Source: Vibrio fortis
Lineage (GTDB): Bacteria; Pseudomonadota; Gammaproteobacteria; Enterobacterales; Vibrionaceae
Assembly: GCF_024347475.1 (NCBI RefSeq)
Contig: NZ_AP025487.1
Span: 3,198,073 to 3,262,072 of the forward strand
Direction of reading: 5' to 3'
Length of the DNA: 64,000 nt
A program made the position numbers and the translations under genes. Position 1 is the first letter of the stretch, and every line of letters starts with the position of its first letter. Below, piece after piece: positions 32,432-41,674 of this stretch. Below the pieces are notes generated by a model. The model made no database searches. It was not told the origin of the DNA and was given only the letters and a program-made list of their open reading frames with translations.

Positions 32432-32554
32432 AGCTTTCCTTTGTTATTGATTTAAAAGTATTCAGCTTGGGTATTAGTTCCTCACCAAAGCTATAAGGAT
32501 GTTATATAGCTTGGTGGAATGAGTTTTTAATGTGAAAAAAGAATGACATTTTGC

Positions 32555-32582
32555 TTGTCATGAAACAGTTTTATGTGATAAC
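32555..32582 (+). promoter_or_regulatory. ilvL-ilvGMEDA promoter
   Basis: TTGTCA (32555-32560), a 16-bp spacer and GATAAC (32577-32582) with TG one base before it fit an extended -10 promoter, about 50 bp ahead of the ilvL ATG. Confidence 0.55.
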
Positions 32583-32634
32583 ACTAGAGATAGATGGTTT
32601 TACATACGACAATCGACGAGAAAGCTCGGATTTT

Positions 32635-32724
32635 ATGACACTAAACACACGCCTTTACGCACTGATTAACCTGATTATCGTGGTCATTATTATGACGACG
32701 CGGGGGCGTGTGGATAAAAAATAG
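32635..32724 (+). CDS. ilvL: ilvGMEDA leader peptide
   Basis: A 29-residue leader contains the run LINLIIVVII, in all 4 Leu, 5 Ile and 3 Val codons. Ribosome stalling at these codons when any charged branched-chain tRNA is scarce controls the attenuator. The stop at 32722-32724 overlaps the region that pairs with the terminator's 5' arm, as expected. It is too short for usual gene callers. Confidence 0.92.
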   Translation: MTLNTRLYALINLIIVVIIMTTRGRVDKK

Positions 32725-32736
32725 CCACAAATTTTT

Positions 32737-32770
32737 AAAACCCCCGCACTGACAAGTCCGGGGGTTTTTT
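32737..32770 (+). terminator. ilv attenuator terminator
   Basis: CCCCCG (32741-32746) pairs with CGGGGG (32759-32764), with inner ACT/AGT around GACA, followed by six T residues. GCGGGGG at 32700-32706 in the leader ORF can instead pair with CCCCCGC (32741-32747), giving the antiterminator. This is the classic branched-chain amino acid attenuation switch. Confidence 0.92.
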
Positions 32771-32902
32771 CTAATTTATAGATTCGATTTTTATATTTTG
32801 AAGCATTTTCGGCTACGCCGATAGACAGGAAGAATGGGAGCACACGATGTGCAGCAACAAAAGAAATAGTTACCAAAATACCGGTAACCAGGGGGATTTA
32901 CG

Positions 32903-34549
32903 ATGAAAGGTGCAGAATTAGTCGTATCCGCTTTGAAGCAGCAAGGTATAGACACGGTATTTGGTTATCCAGGCGGTGCCATAATGCCAATCTACGATGC
33001 ATTGTACGACGGTGGAGTGGAACACATCCTATGTCGTCACGAGCAAGGTGCTGCAATGGCTGCCATAGGAATGGCAAGAGCCACTCAGGATGTTGCAGTA
33101 TGTATGGCGACCTCTGGTCCAGGCGCCACTAACCTAGTCACCGGCCTTGCCGATGCATTTATGGACTCAATCCCCCTCGTCGCCATTACTGGCCAAGTCG
33201 CTAGCTCCCACATTGGTACTGATGCCTTCCAAGAAATGGATGTGATTGGTATGTCTCTCTCTTGTACCAAGCACAGCTACCTCGTTACCGATATTGAAGA
33301 CCTAGCCCCAACCTTGGCAGAGGCCTTTGAAGTGGCGAAAACTGGTCGTCCTGGTCCAGTTATCGTTGATATCGCTAAAGATGTACAACTTGCTGAAGCG
33401 CCAGTCGAAATTCTCCCTTCTTTCACGCCACCAGCAATACCAGTAGCGCCACAAGAAGCAATCGAGACCGCACAACAAGTACTTTCTCAAGCGACCCGCC
33501 CTGTACTTTACGTAGGTGGTGGCGTTCAGCTGGCAAAAGCAACCGACTCCGTTCGTGAGTTCTTGCGCCTTAATCCAATGCCAGCAGTGAGTACACTGAA
33601 AGGCTTGGGGACTATTGAGCGCAATGACCCACACTATTTAGGCATGCTAGGCATGCACGGCACCAAAGCGGCAAACTTAGTCGTTCAAGAATCCGACCTA
33701 CTTATCGTAGTCGGTGCACGCTTTGATGATCGAGTAACAGGCAAGCTGGATACCTTTGCACCGCATGCTAAGGTGATTCACATCGATATCGATGCGGCAG
33801 AGATCCATAAGCTGCGTCATGCACACGCACCACTGCGCGGTGACATCAACACCATTCTTCCACAGTTAGAGTTAACTCAAGACATCAGCCCTTGGGTTCA
33901 TCACTCAGAGAGCTTACGCAGTACATTCAAATGGCGCTATGACCATCCAGGCGATCCAATCTTCGCACCACTGCTACTTAAACAGCTTTCCGATATGATG
34001 CCAGATAGCTCAATTGTCTCGACCGACGTTGGTCAGCACCAGATGTGGGCGGCTCAGCACATTCAACCGCGTGACCCACAGAACTTCATCACCTCAGCGG
34101 GCTTAGGCACAATGGGCTTTGGCCTACCTGCAGCGATGGGAGCAGCCGTTGCTCGGCCTGATGACCAATCGATTCTGATCTCTGGTGATGGTTCATTCAT
34201 GATGAACGTTCAGGAGCTAGGTACGCTTAAACGCCGTCAGATCCCAGTGAAGATGGTGCTACTCAACAACTCGCGTCTCGGTATGGTACGTCAGTGGCAA
34301 TCCCTGTTCTTTGATGGTCGCCACAGTGAAACCATTCTTGATGACAACCCAGATTTCGTAATGCTAGCGAAAGCCTTCGATATTCCGGGCAAAACCATCA
34401 CCAAAAAGGAAGAGGTTGAGCCTGCGATTAAAGAGATGCTTGAGAGCAAAACCGCTTACCTTCTGCATGTCCTGATCGACGAAGAAGAAAACGTATGGCC
34501 ACTTGTACCACCTGGTGCATCAAATAGTGATATGTTGGAGAACACGTAA
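32903..34549 (+). CDS. ilvG: Acetolactate synthase II large subunit
   Basis: A 548-residue TPP enzyme makes acetolactate and acetohydroxybutyrate. It is intact over full length, unlike the frameshifted ilvG of E. coli K-12. Features are [15 protein letters not shown], the catalytic Glu in [11 protein letters not shown] (about residue 47), the central FAD-type domain (about 190-330) and the TPP motif from SGDGSFMMN (about 430) to [12 protein letters not shown]. ilvM, its regulatory subunit, starts 1 bp after its stop. A GGGGG ribosome site precedes the ATG. Confidence 0.98.
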   Translation: MKGAELVVSALKQQGIDTVFGYPGGAIMPIYDALYDGGVEHILCRHEQGAAMAAIGMARATQDVAVCMATSGPGATNLVTGLADAFMDSIPLVAITGQVASSHIGTDAFQEMDVIGMSLSCTKHSYLVTDIEDLAPTLAEAFEVAKTGRPGPVIVDIAKDVQLAEAPVEILPSFTPPAIPVAPQEAIETAQQVLSQATRPVLYVGGGVQLAKATDSVREFLRLNPMPAVSTLKGLGTIERNDPHYLGMLGMHGTKAANLVVQESDLLIVVGARFDDRVTGKLDTFAPHAKVIHIDIDAAEIHKLRHAHAPLRGDINTILPQLELTQDISPWVHHSESLRSTFKWRYDHPGDPIFAPLLLKQLSDMMPDSSIVSTDVGQHQMWAAQHIQPRDPQNFITSAGLGTMGFGLPAAMGAAVARPDDQSILISGDGSFMMNVQELGTLKRRQIPVKMVLLNNSRLGMVRQWQSLFFDGRHSETILDDNPDFVMLAKAFDIPGKTITKKEEVEPAIKEMLESKTAYLLHVLIDEEENVWPLVPPGASNSDMLENT

Positions 34550-34550
34550 C

Positions 34551-34835
34551 ATGGAAAGATATTTACTAGACATCAAAGCCGACGATAAACCGGTACTGTT
34601 AGAGCGTGTTCTTCGTGTCATTCGCCACCGCGGCTTCATTGTTAAGCAGGTTGCAGGTACGCAAAACCACGAAAGCAAAATCGCGAGCGTTGAGATCATC
34701 GTAGATAGCGACCGCCCTATCTCTTTCTTGGTTAATCAGATTGAAAAGCTATGGGATGTACGCACGGTAGATGTGATTTCCATTAGCCGTAACGAACTAC
34801 CAAACAACAATTTACAACAAAAGATTGGTGCATAA
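34551..34835 (+). CDS. ilvM: Acetolactate synthase II small regulatory subunit
   Basis: A 94-residue ACT-domain protein (MERYLLDIKADDKPVLLERVLRVIRHRGF) activates IlvG. The ACT fold spans nearly the entire protein. The start at 34551 follows the ilvG stop by 1 bp; a longer frame beginning inside ilvG is not conserved. Isozyme II is classically insensitive to valine. Confidence 0.96.
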   Translation: MERYLLDIKADDKPVLLERVLRVIRHRGFIVKQVAGTQNHESKIASVEIIVDSDRPISFLVNQIEKLWDVRTVDVISISRNELPNNNLQQKIGA

Positions 34836-34847
34836 GGAAGCGCAAAC

Positions 34848-35798
34848 ATGACAGCAAAAACAGCAGACTACATTTGGTTTAATGGCGAGATGGTTCCTTG
34901 GGCTGAGGCGAACGTTCACGTCTTAACTCATGCTATGCACTACGGTACTTCAGTATTTGAAGGCGTTCGTTGCTACAACACACCAAATGGCCCAATCATT
35001 TTCCGTCACCCAGAGCACGCTAAGCGACTAAAAGACTCGGCGAAGATCTACCGCTTCCCAATTCCTTACACGGAAGAGCAGATCATGGAAGCAACACGCG
35101 AAACACTGCGTCAGAACAAACTAGAATCTGCCTACATCCGCCCTCTTGGCTTTGTCGGTAACGTTGGCCTAGGCGTATGTCCACCAGAAAACACGGAAAT
35201 GGACCTCATCATCGCGGCCTTCCCATGGGGGTCATACCTAGGCGAAGAAGCACTAGAAAACGGCGTAGATGCGATGATTTCAAGCTGGAATCGTGCAGCG
35301 CCTAACACCATCCCAACAGCAGCAAAAGCGGGCGGTAACTACCTATCATCACTACTGGTTGGTGGTGAAGCTCGTCGCCACGGCTACGATGAGGGTATCG
35401 CACTGAGTGTTGATGGTTACCTTTCAGAAGGTGCCGGTGAGAACATCTTTGTCGTGAAAGATGGCGTGATCACAACGCCACCAGCGACCAGCGCGATCCT
35501 GCCTGGTATTACACGCGACAGCATCATGACTCTAGCACGCGATCGCGGCTATGAAGTTCGTGAAGCAAATATTGCACGTGAAGCGCTTTACCTAGCGGAT
35601 GAAATATTCATGACGGGTACAGCAGCTGAAATCGTGCCAGTACGTACAGTTGATAAGATTGAAGTCGGTTGTGGTAAACGCGGCCCAATCACTAAAGTAA
35701 TGCAAGACCTTTACTTTGGCCTATTCAACGGCACCACCGAAGATAAGTGGGGCTGGTTGGATTACGTTTACCCAGAACAAGCACCTTCAGCTCAATAA
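34848..35798 (+). CDS. ilvE: Branched-chain amino acid aminotransferase
   Basis: A 316-residue fold-type IV PLP enzyme catalyses the last step to Val, Leu and Ile with glutamate as donor. Motifs are THAMHYGTSVFEGVR near residue 27, the PLP Lys in TAAKAGGNYLSSLL (about 164), YLSEGAGENIFVV (about 190) and the phosphate-binding TGTAAEIVPV (about 260). It follows ilvM by 12 bp with AAGGAAG. Confidence 0.97.
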   Translation: MTAKTADYIWFNGEMVPWAEANVHVLTHAMHYGTSVFEGVRCYNTPNGPIIFRHPEHAKRLKDSAKIYRFPIPYTEEQIMEATRETLRQNKLESAYIRPLGFVGNVGLGVCPPENTEMDLIIAAFPWGSYLGEEALENGVDAMISSWNRAAPNTIPTAAKAGGNYLSSLLVGGEARRHGYDEGIALSVDGYLSEGAGENIFVVKDGVITTPPATSAILPGITRDSIMTLARDRGYEVREANIAREALYLADEIFMTGTAAEIVPVRTVDKIEVGCGKRGPITKVMQDLYFGLFNGTTEDKWGWLDYVYPEQAPSAQ

Positions 35799-35816
35799 TT
35801 TATAAGGAAGTAGCAA

Positions 35817-37673
35817 ATGTCTTCGGCTCCAAAAATCAAATATCGCAGCGCAACTACCACTCACGGCCGCAACATGGCGGGTGCTCGTGCCCTTTGGCGT
35901 GCAACGGGTGTAAAAGATGATGACTTCGGTAAGCCAATCATCGCGGTTGTAAACTCATTCACTCAATTTGTTCCAGGCCACGTTCACCTAAAAGACATGG
36001 GTCAGCTGGTCGCGGGTGAAATCGAAAAAGCGGGCGGTATCGCTAAAGAATTCAATACCATTGCGGTTGATGACGGCATCGCGATGGGTCACGGCGGCAT
36101 GCTTTACTCACTGCCTTCACGTGAATTGATCGCGGACTCTGTAGAGTACATGGTTAATGCACACTGTGCCGATGCGATGGTATGTATCTCTAACTGTGAC
36201 AAAATCACGCCGGGAATGATGATGGCTGCTATGCGCCTCAACATCCCTGTAATCTTTGTTTCAGGAGGCCCAATGGAAGCAGGTAAAACCAAGCTTTCTG
36301 ATCAGATCATCAAGCTAGACCTTGTTGATGCGATGATCCAAGGTGCCGATCCAACGGTTTCAGATGAGCAGAGCGAACAGATCGAGCGTTCGGCTTGTCC
36401 AACTTGTGGCTCTTGTTCGGGCATGTTCACAGCAAACTCAATGAACTGTCTAACTGAAGCTCTAGGTCTCTCTCAGCCAGGTAACGGCTCAATGCTAGCC
36501 ACCCACGCTGACCGTGAGCAGCTGTTCATCAACGCGGGTAAGCGTGTTGTTGAACTGACTAAGCGCTACTACGATCAAGGCGACGAATCAGCACTGCCGC
36601 GCAATATCGCTAACCGTGCAGCCTTTGAAAACGCGATGGCACTAGATATCGCTATGGGTGGCTCTAGTAACACGGTTCTCCACCTTCTCGCAGCAGCGCA
36701 AGAAGGCGAAGTCGACTTTGATATGAACGATATCGATGAAATGTCACGTCGCGTTCCTCACCTATGTAAAGTGGCGCCATCAACGCAGAAATACCACATG
36801 GAAGACGTACACCGCGCAGGTGGTGTGATGGCGATTCTGGGTGAGCTAGACCGTGCAGGCCTACTCAATGGTTCAACAAGTACTGTTCTTGGTATGACAA
36901 TGCAAGAGCAGTTGGCTGAATACGACATCATGCAAACCGAGAATGAAGACGTTCTTAAATTCTTCCGTGCGGGCCCTGCAGGTATCCGTACAACCCAAGC
37001 CTTCTCTCAAGATTGCCGCTGGGATCGCCTTGATGACGATCGCACCGATGGTTGTATCCGTTCAAAAGAGAACGCATTTAGCCAAGAGGGTGGCCTAGCC
37101 GTTCTTTCAGGTAACATCGCGGTTGACGGCTGTATCGTTAAAACAGCAGGTGTCGATGAAGAAAACCTCAAGTTCCAGGGTCCAGCTATCGTATTCGAAA
37201 GCCAAGATACTGCGGTAGAAGGCATCCTAGGTGGCAAAGTGAAAGCCGGTGAAGTGGTTGTTATCCGCTACGAAGGCCCTAAAGGTGGCCCAGGTATGCA
37301 AGAGATGCTATACCCAACGACTTACCTGAAGTCTATGGGTCTAGGCAAGTCTTGTGCACTGCTAACGGACGGTCGTTTCTCTGGTGGTACGTCTGGTCTA
37401 TCTATTGGTCACGCCTCTCCGGAAGCCGCAAGTGGCGGTACCATCGGCCTTGTCCAAGATGGCGACATCATCACGATCGATATCCCTAGCCGTTCAATCT
37501 CATTAGACGTGTCAGAAGAAGAACTTGCTGCTCGTCGTGCGAAACAGGATGAACTAGGTTGGAAACCAGCCGATCGCCAACGTGAAGTGTCATTCGCACT
37601 TAAAGCATACGCAAGCATGGCAACCAGTGCAGACAAAGGCGCAGTGCGCGATAAGTCGAAGCTTGAGGGCTAA
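35817..37673 (+). CDS. ilvD: Dihydroxy-acid dehydratase
   Basis: A 618-residue iron-sulfur enzyme dehydrates dihydroxyisovalerate and dihydroxymethylvalerate. Cluster and metal-site motifs are [12 protein letters not shown] (about 122-133) and [16 protein letters not shown] (about 195-210). The C-terminal swivel domain carries [14 protein letters not shown] (about 520-533) with the catalytic Ser. Length fits the bacterial form. It lies between ilvE and ilvA, 18 bp from the former. Confidence 0.98.
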   Translation: MSSAPKIKYRSATTTHGRNMAGARALWRATGVKDDDFGKPIIAVVNSFTQFVPGHVHLKDMGQLVAGEIEKAGGIAKEFNTIAVDDGIAMGHGGMLYSLPSRELIADSVEYMVNAHCADAMVCISNCDKITPGMMMAAMRLNIPVIFVSGGPMEAGKTKLSDQIIKLDLVDAMIQGADPTVSDEQSEQIERSACPTCGSCSGMFTANSMNCLTEALGLSQPGNGSMLATHADREQLFINAGKRVVELTKRYYDQGDESALPRNIANRAAFENAMALDIAMGGSSNTVLHLLAAAQEGEVDFDMNDIDEMSRRVPHLCKVAPSTQKYHMEDVHRAGGVMAILGELDRAGLLNGSTSTVLGMTMQEQLAEYDIMQTENEDVLKFFRAGPAGIRTTQAFSQDCRWDRLDDDRTDGCIRSKENAFSQEGGLAVLSGNIAVDGCIVKTAGVDEENLKFQGPAIVFESQDTAVEGILGGKVKAGEVVVIRYEGPKGGPGMQEMLYPTTYLKSMGLGKSCALLTDGRFSGGTSGLSIGHASPEAASGGTIGLVQDGDIITIDIPSRSISLDVSEEELAARRAKQDELGWKPADRQREVSFALKAYASMATSADKGAVRDKSKLEG

Positions 37674-37676
37674 TCT

Positions 37677-39221
37677 ATGAGTGATGACACCTCAACGCCC
37701 CATCTACAATCTGGTGCAGACTATCTGCGCCAGATATTAAGAGCGCCGGTTTATGAAGCGGCTATCGTTACTCCGCTGCAAGAGATGCCACGCCTGAGTG
37801 CGCGTATTGGTAATCAGGTTCAGCTTAAGCGTGAAGACCGCCAGCCGGTACACTCATTCAAGCTACGCGGTGCCTATAACATGGTATCTAGCCTGTCGGA
37901 GCAGCAGAAAGCCTCTGGCGTGATTGCAGCCTCGGCGGGTAACCACGCTCAAGGTATGGCGCTATCTGGCTCTAAGCTAGGTATCCAGACCACGATTGTG
38001 ATGCCAAAAACCACCCCAGACATTAAGGTCGATGCGGTACGTGGTTTCGGTGGCAACGTGGTTCTGCACGGCAGCAACTTTGACGAAGCTAAAGCAGAAG
38101 CAGAACGCCTTTCCGCTGAACATGGCTATACCTTTGTGCCTCCATTCGATCACCCGTTGGTGATCGCGGGACAAGGCACTATGGGCATGGAGATGCTGCA
38201 GCAGAATGGTCACCTAGATTACATCTTTGTACCTGTCGGTGGTGGTGGTCTAGCGGCAGGTGTTGCTGTGCTGGTTAAACAGCTAATGCCAGAGATTAAA
38301 GTTATCGCAGTAGAACCAGAAGACTCTTCTTGTCTCAAAGCAGCACTAGATGCCGGTGAACCCGTGGTACTGGATCAAGTTAGCATGTTTGCCGATGGCG
38401 TTGCGGTTAAACGTATTGGTGAAGAGACCTTCCGTCTGTGCCAGCAATACATCGATGGCCACATTGCTGTTTCTAGTGATGAGATCTGCTCTGCGGTAAA
38501 AGACATCTTTGAAGACACGCGTGCGATTGCCGAACCCTCAGGTGCATTGGCACTGGCAGGTTTGAAGAAGTTTGCTGAACAGAACCAATTGCAAGACAAA
38601 CAGTTGGCGACGGTACTGTCTGGCGCTAACACCAACTTCCATGGTCTACGTTACGTGTCGGAGCGTTGTGAGCTAGGTGAGAAGCGAGAAGGCTTGCTTG
38701 CCGTGACCATACCTGAACGCCAAGGTGCATTCCTAGAGTTCTGTAATATTATTGGTGGCCGCGCTGTCACTGAGTTCAACTACCGTCATAACGATGACAG
38801 CCTAGCCAATATCTTCGTAGGTGTTCGTCTCAATGGCGGACAGGAAGAGCTGGATAATATCATCTCAGATCTTCGTGAAGGGGGTTACCCAGTGGTTGAC
38901 CTTTCTGATGATGAGATGGCGAAACTGCATATCCGTTATATGATTGGTGGTAAGCCCTCAAAACCAATAAAAGAACGCTTGTATAGCTTTGAATTCCCGG
39001 AATACCCAGGCGCTCTGATCAAGTTCCTAGATACGCTTGGGACACACTGGAACATCAGCCTGTTCAACTACCGTAACCACGGTGCTGATTACGGTCGCGT
39101 TCTATGTGGGTTTGAGTTGAGTGATGACGACCTCGCACAATTCTCAACTCATCTGCGTGAGTTAGGCTACCAATGCAAAGACGAGACAGATAACCCTTCA
39201 TACAAGTTCTTCTTGTCCTAA
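37677..39221 (+). CDS. ilvA: Biosynthetic threonine deaminase
   Basis: A 514-residue PLP enzyme makes 2-oxobutyrate from threonine, the committed step to isoleucine. The PLP Lys is in HSFKLRGAYNM (about residue 59), the phosphate-binding loop is VGGGGLAAGVAV (about 185) and SGANTNFHGLRY marks the end of the catalytic domain (about 315-326). Two ACT-like regulatory domains (about 335-510) bind isoleucine and valine, identifying the biosynthetic form. It begins 3 bp after ilvD and ends the operon. Confidence 0.98.
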   Translation: MSDDTSTPHLQSGADYLRQILRAPVYEAAIVTPLQEMPRLSARIGNQVQLKREDRQPVHSFKLRGAYNMVSSLSEQQKASGVIAASAGNHAQGMALSGSKLGIQTTIVMPKTTPDIKVDAVRGFGGNVVLHGSNFDEAKAEAERLSAEHGYTFVPPFDHPLVIAGQGTMGMEMLQQNGHLDYIFVPVGGGGLAAGVAVLVKQLMPEIKVIAVEPEDSSCLKAALDAGEPVVLDQVSMFADGVAVKRIGEETFRLCQQYIDGHIAVSSDEICSAVKDIFEDTRAIAEPSGALALAGLKKFAEQNQLQDKQLATVLSGANTNFHGLRYVSERCELGEKREGLLAVTIPERQGAFLEFCNIIGGRAVTEFNYRHNDDSLANIFVGVRLNGGQEELDNIISDLREGGYPVVDLSDDEMAKLHIRYMIGGKPSKPIKERLYSFEFPEYPGALIKFLDTLGTHWNISLFNYRNHGADYGRVLCGFELSDDDLAQFSTHLRELGYQCKDETDNPSYKFFLS

Positions 39222-39240
39222 TTGGTTGTTATCGAATAGA

Positions 39241-39269
39241 AAAGAGCGAGTATTCACTCGCTCTTTTTG
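39241..39269. terminator. Bidirectional terminator of ilv operon and punR
   Basis: AAAAGAGCGAGT-ATTC-ACTCGCTCTTTTT forms a 12-bp stem with T-tracts in both directions. It sits between the convergent ilvA (plus) and punR (minus). A near-identical hairpin lies at 41627-41655, on the other side of punR-punC. Confidence 0.92.
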
Positions 39270-39293
39270 ATCTTACCTAGAAAGATCCTTTCA

Positions 39294-40208
39294 CTAGATC
39301 GCCTTACGATGATCCAGCCAATCTCGATGCAGTTGATCACTGGATCCTAAGTAATTGACCATCCACTCGATCAACTTATGGTTATCATCTTTTCGCCATA
39401 CCAGACAGCACTGACTTAGAGGGCTAGGCTCAGGCAAAATCTTTTCCACCAGCAATCCTTGCTCAATGATAGGGGCTGCAATGTGACGTGGCATATAGCC
39501 CACCCCTACTCCATTCTTGAGGCATTCAATGGCACTGTACCAGTTGGGGAGCAGCAAGCGCCTCTGGTTTGCGTAATGACCCGTATGACGCTTTGGCAAT
39601 ACACTCGAGGTATCGTCTAAACAGATAGCGGGGAACTGACTGACAAAGGCCTCATCAAGGTACTGTTCTCGCACACATGGGTGGCTGGGCGACATAACAA
39701 ATGCCCAATCGAGCGGTCCCATCTCTTTAACCTCAAAGTCACCGCCAACAGGGATCGCAGAGGTTGCGCCAATCACAATATCGGCACGACCTTGGGCTAT
39801 GGCTTCCCAAGAGCCATTGAACACCTCCATATTGATCTGCAATTCTGCAAAATCAAAAGTCTCATAGAACTCTTCAATCATCGGCTTCATTTTGTCGAGC
39901 TTAACCACGTTATCTAAGGTTAAGCGCAAGGTCTTTTTCCACCCTCGAGCCGCTCGCTTAGTCTGGGCACTAACCTCTTCCATCTGGCGCAACAGAGATC
40001 GAGCTTCGTCGATAAATACCTCTCCTGCAGGTGTCAACTCAACCTTTCTTGGTAAGCGCTTAAACAGCAGTACGCCAAGTTCTTGCTCTATCTGGCGAAC
40101 CCCGTAGCTGATCGCCGATGGCACCTTGTGCAATTGCTCAGCAGCAGCAGTGAAGCTCCCTAGCCTCGCTACTGTATCAAGCATTTCTAACGATGATTTT
40201 GAGAACAT
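39294..40208 (-). CDS. punR: LysR-type regulator PunR (purine nucleoside transport activator)
   Basis: A 304-residue LysR regulator. The N-terminal winged helix spans about 1-60 (LDTVARLGSFTAAAEQLHKVPSAISYGVRQIE) and the effector domain 90-295. It resembles E. coli PunR (YdhB) along its length, including the VFNGSWEAI and IGATSAIPVGG segments. It is divergent from punC, as in E. coli, where it activates punC in response to purine nucleosides. The shared 160-bp intergenic space (40209-40370) should hold the binding site, which I cannot pinpoint. Confidence 0.9.
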   Translation of the reverse strand: MFSKSSLEMLDTVARLGSFTAAAEQLHKVPSAISYGVRQIEQELGVLLFKRLPRKVELTPAGEVFIDEARSLLRQMEEVSAQTKRAARGWKKTLRLTLDNVVKLDKMKPMIEEFYETFDFAELQINMEVFNGSWEAIAQGRADIVIGATSAIPVGGDFEVKEMGPLDWAFVMSPSHPCVREQYLDEAFVSQFPAICLDDTSSVLPKRHTGHYANQRRLLLPNWYSAIECLKNGVGVGYMPRHIAAPIIEQGLLVEKILPEPSPLSQCCLVWRKDDNHKLIEWMVNYLGSSDQLHRDWLDHRKAI

Positions 40209-40370
40209 AAGCCTTCAAATTTTTTGATTGATAACTACATATTTTAGCGTTTTATTTTAACAGAACAGAAAAATAGAATGTCAGCGTACATAAAACGGGC
40301 ATGACGTCACCCAACAACTAACAATAATTTTGATGATAAATACATCACTACAACAGCTTAATGGCATTTT

Positions 40371-41582
40371 ATGAATATTTCTAAGTTTCAGCTGACCTAC
40401 CTTGCGGTTCTATCCATGCTAGGTTTTATTGCGACCGATATGTATCTACCTGCATTTAAGGCAATGGAGATCGACTTTGCAACCGGTCCAGAGCAGATTG
40501 CTCTATCTCTAACGGTATTCCTTGGCGGCATGGCTATGGGTCAGCTTCTTTGGGGTCTTGCGAGTGATAAGTATGGCCACCGCAACACACTGGCTGTCGG
40601 TCTCGTTCTGTTTACGGCAGCCTCATTTGGTTTGGCGTTCAGTACCGAGGTTTGGCAGCTACTGACACTGCGCTTTATCCAAGCAATCGGGGTGTGTGCA
40701 CCTGCTGTGATCTGGCAAGCAATGGTTATCAAGCGCTACTCACAAAGCAGCAGCCAACAAATTTTTGCCACCATCATGCCTTTAGTGGCGCTATCTCCAG
40801 CGCTGGCGCCTCAACTGGGTGTGCTTCTAGCGGATAACTTTGGTTGGCACAGCATCTTCATTACTCTAACTCTAATGGGCGCGCTATTGGTTGCAACCAC
40901 CATGGCTCAACCAAAAGAGCAACCTGAGGTAAAACAGACCTCTGTGAAGTCTGATATTAAGGCGTTGGTGAAATCAAAACCTTACATGGGTAACGTATTG
41001 ATGTTTGCTTCGGCATCGGCAGCCTTCTTTGCTTACCTTACAGGTATGCCAGAGATCATGTCTCAATTAGGCTATGAAGCTAAAGACATTGGCTTGAGCT
41101 TTATCCCACAGACGATTGCATTCATGGCAGGTGGTTACTTTGGTAAACAAGCGGTGAAGAAATACGGTGATGGTGTTGTGTTGCGTAATCTAGTGGGTCT
41201 GTTCAGCGTTGCGGCAATGCTGATCTTTATTGCCTCACAATGGGAGCTCACATCAATTTGGCCTCTACTAGCACCATTCTGTCTGATTGCTGTAGCGAAC
41301 GGCGCGATGTACCCGATTGTAGTCAACCGCGCCCTATCCAGTGCTAAACAGAGCCCTGCAACCGCAGCTGGTCTGCAGAACAGCCTTCAAATCTGCATCA
41401 GTAGTTTAGCAAGTGCATTGGTTGCAGCAATGGCAAGCCAAGCACTGAGCGTGACTGGCGTGGCGATTGTTATCTGTTTGGGTAGTCTATGGTTTGGTTA
41501 TATCTACTCAAACAAAGAGTTATCTCAGCACTTCTCTGCGCCAGATAACTCTCGTGTGGTTGCGGAAGAGAATCAAGACTAG
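40371..41582 (+). CDS. punC: Purine nucleoside MFS transporter PunC
   Basis: A 403-residue major-facilitator protein of the Bcr/CflA (DHA1) branch has twelve predicted helices. The start LTYLAVLSMLGFIATDMYLPAF is the family signature for this branch, and the motif A region is LWGLASDKYGHRNTL. Similarity to E. coli YdhC/PunC plus the divergent punR neighbour support purine nucleoside uptake; drug efflux is the older family label. The ribosome site is weak. Confidence 0.88.
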   Translation: MNISKFQLTYLAVLSMLGFIATDMYLPAFKAMEIDFATGPEQIALSLTVFLGGMAMGQLLWGLASDKYGHRNTLAVGLVLFTAASFGLAFSTEVWQLLTLRFIQAIGVCAPAVIWQAMVIKRYSQSSSQQIFATIMPLVALSPALAPQLGVLLADNFGWHSIFITLTLMGALLVATTMAQPKEQPEVKQTSVKSDIKALVKSKPYMGNVLMFASASAAFFAYLTGMPEIMSQLGYEAKDIGLSFIPQTIAFMAGGYFGKQAVKKYGDGVVLRNLVGLFSVAAMLIFIASQWELTSIWPLLAPFCLIAVANGAMYPIVVNRALSSAKQSPATAAGLQNSLQICISSLASALVAAMASQALSVTGVAIVICLGSLWFGYIYSNKELSQHFSAPDNSRVVAEENQD

Positions 41583-41583
41583 T

Positions 41584-41618
41584 CAGAGACTCTATTTGTA
41601 ATCCTCAAATAGTCTCTG
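41584..41618 (+). other. Long hairpin after punC
   Basis: CAGAGACTCTATTTG and CAAATAGTCTCTG fold into a 13-bp stem with a 2-base bulge. It sits directly after the punC stop and ahead of the real terminator. Without a T-tract it may serve as a 3' stabilising structure. Confidence 0.5.
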
Positions 41619-41626
41619 TAAAACCC

Positions 41627-41655
41627 AAAAGAGCGAGTATTGAACTCGCTCTTTT
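41627..41655. terminator. Bidirectional terminator of punC and diguanylate cyclase gene
   Basis: AAAAGAGCGAGT-ATTGA-ACTCGCTCTTTT forms a 12-bp stem between two convergent genes. Its arms are identical to those of the terminator at 39241-39269. Confidence 0.9.
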
Positions 41656-41674
41656 ATCATCTAACTAAATTCTA

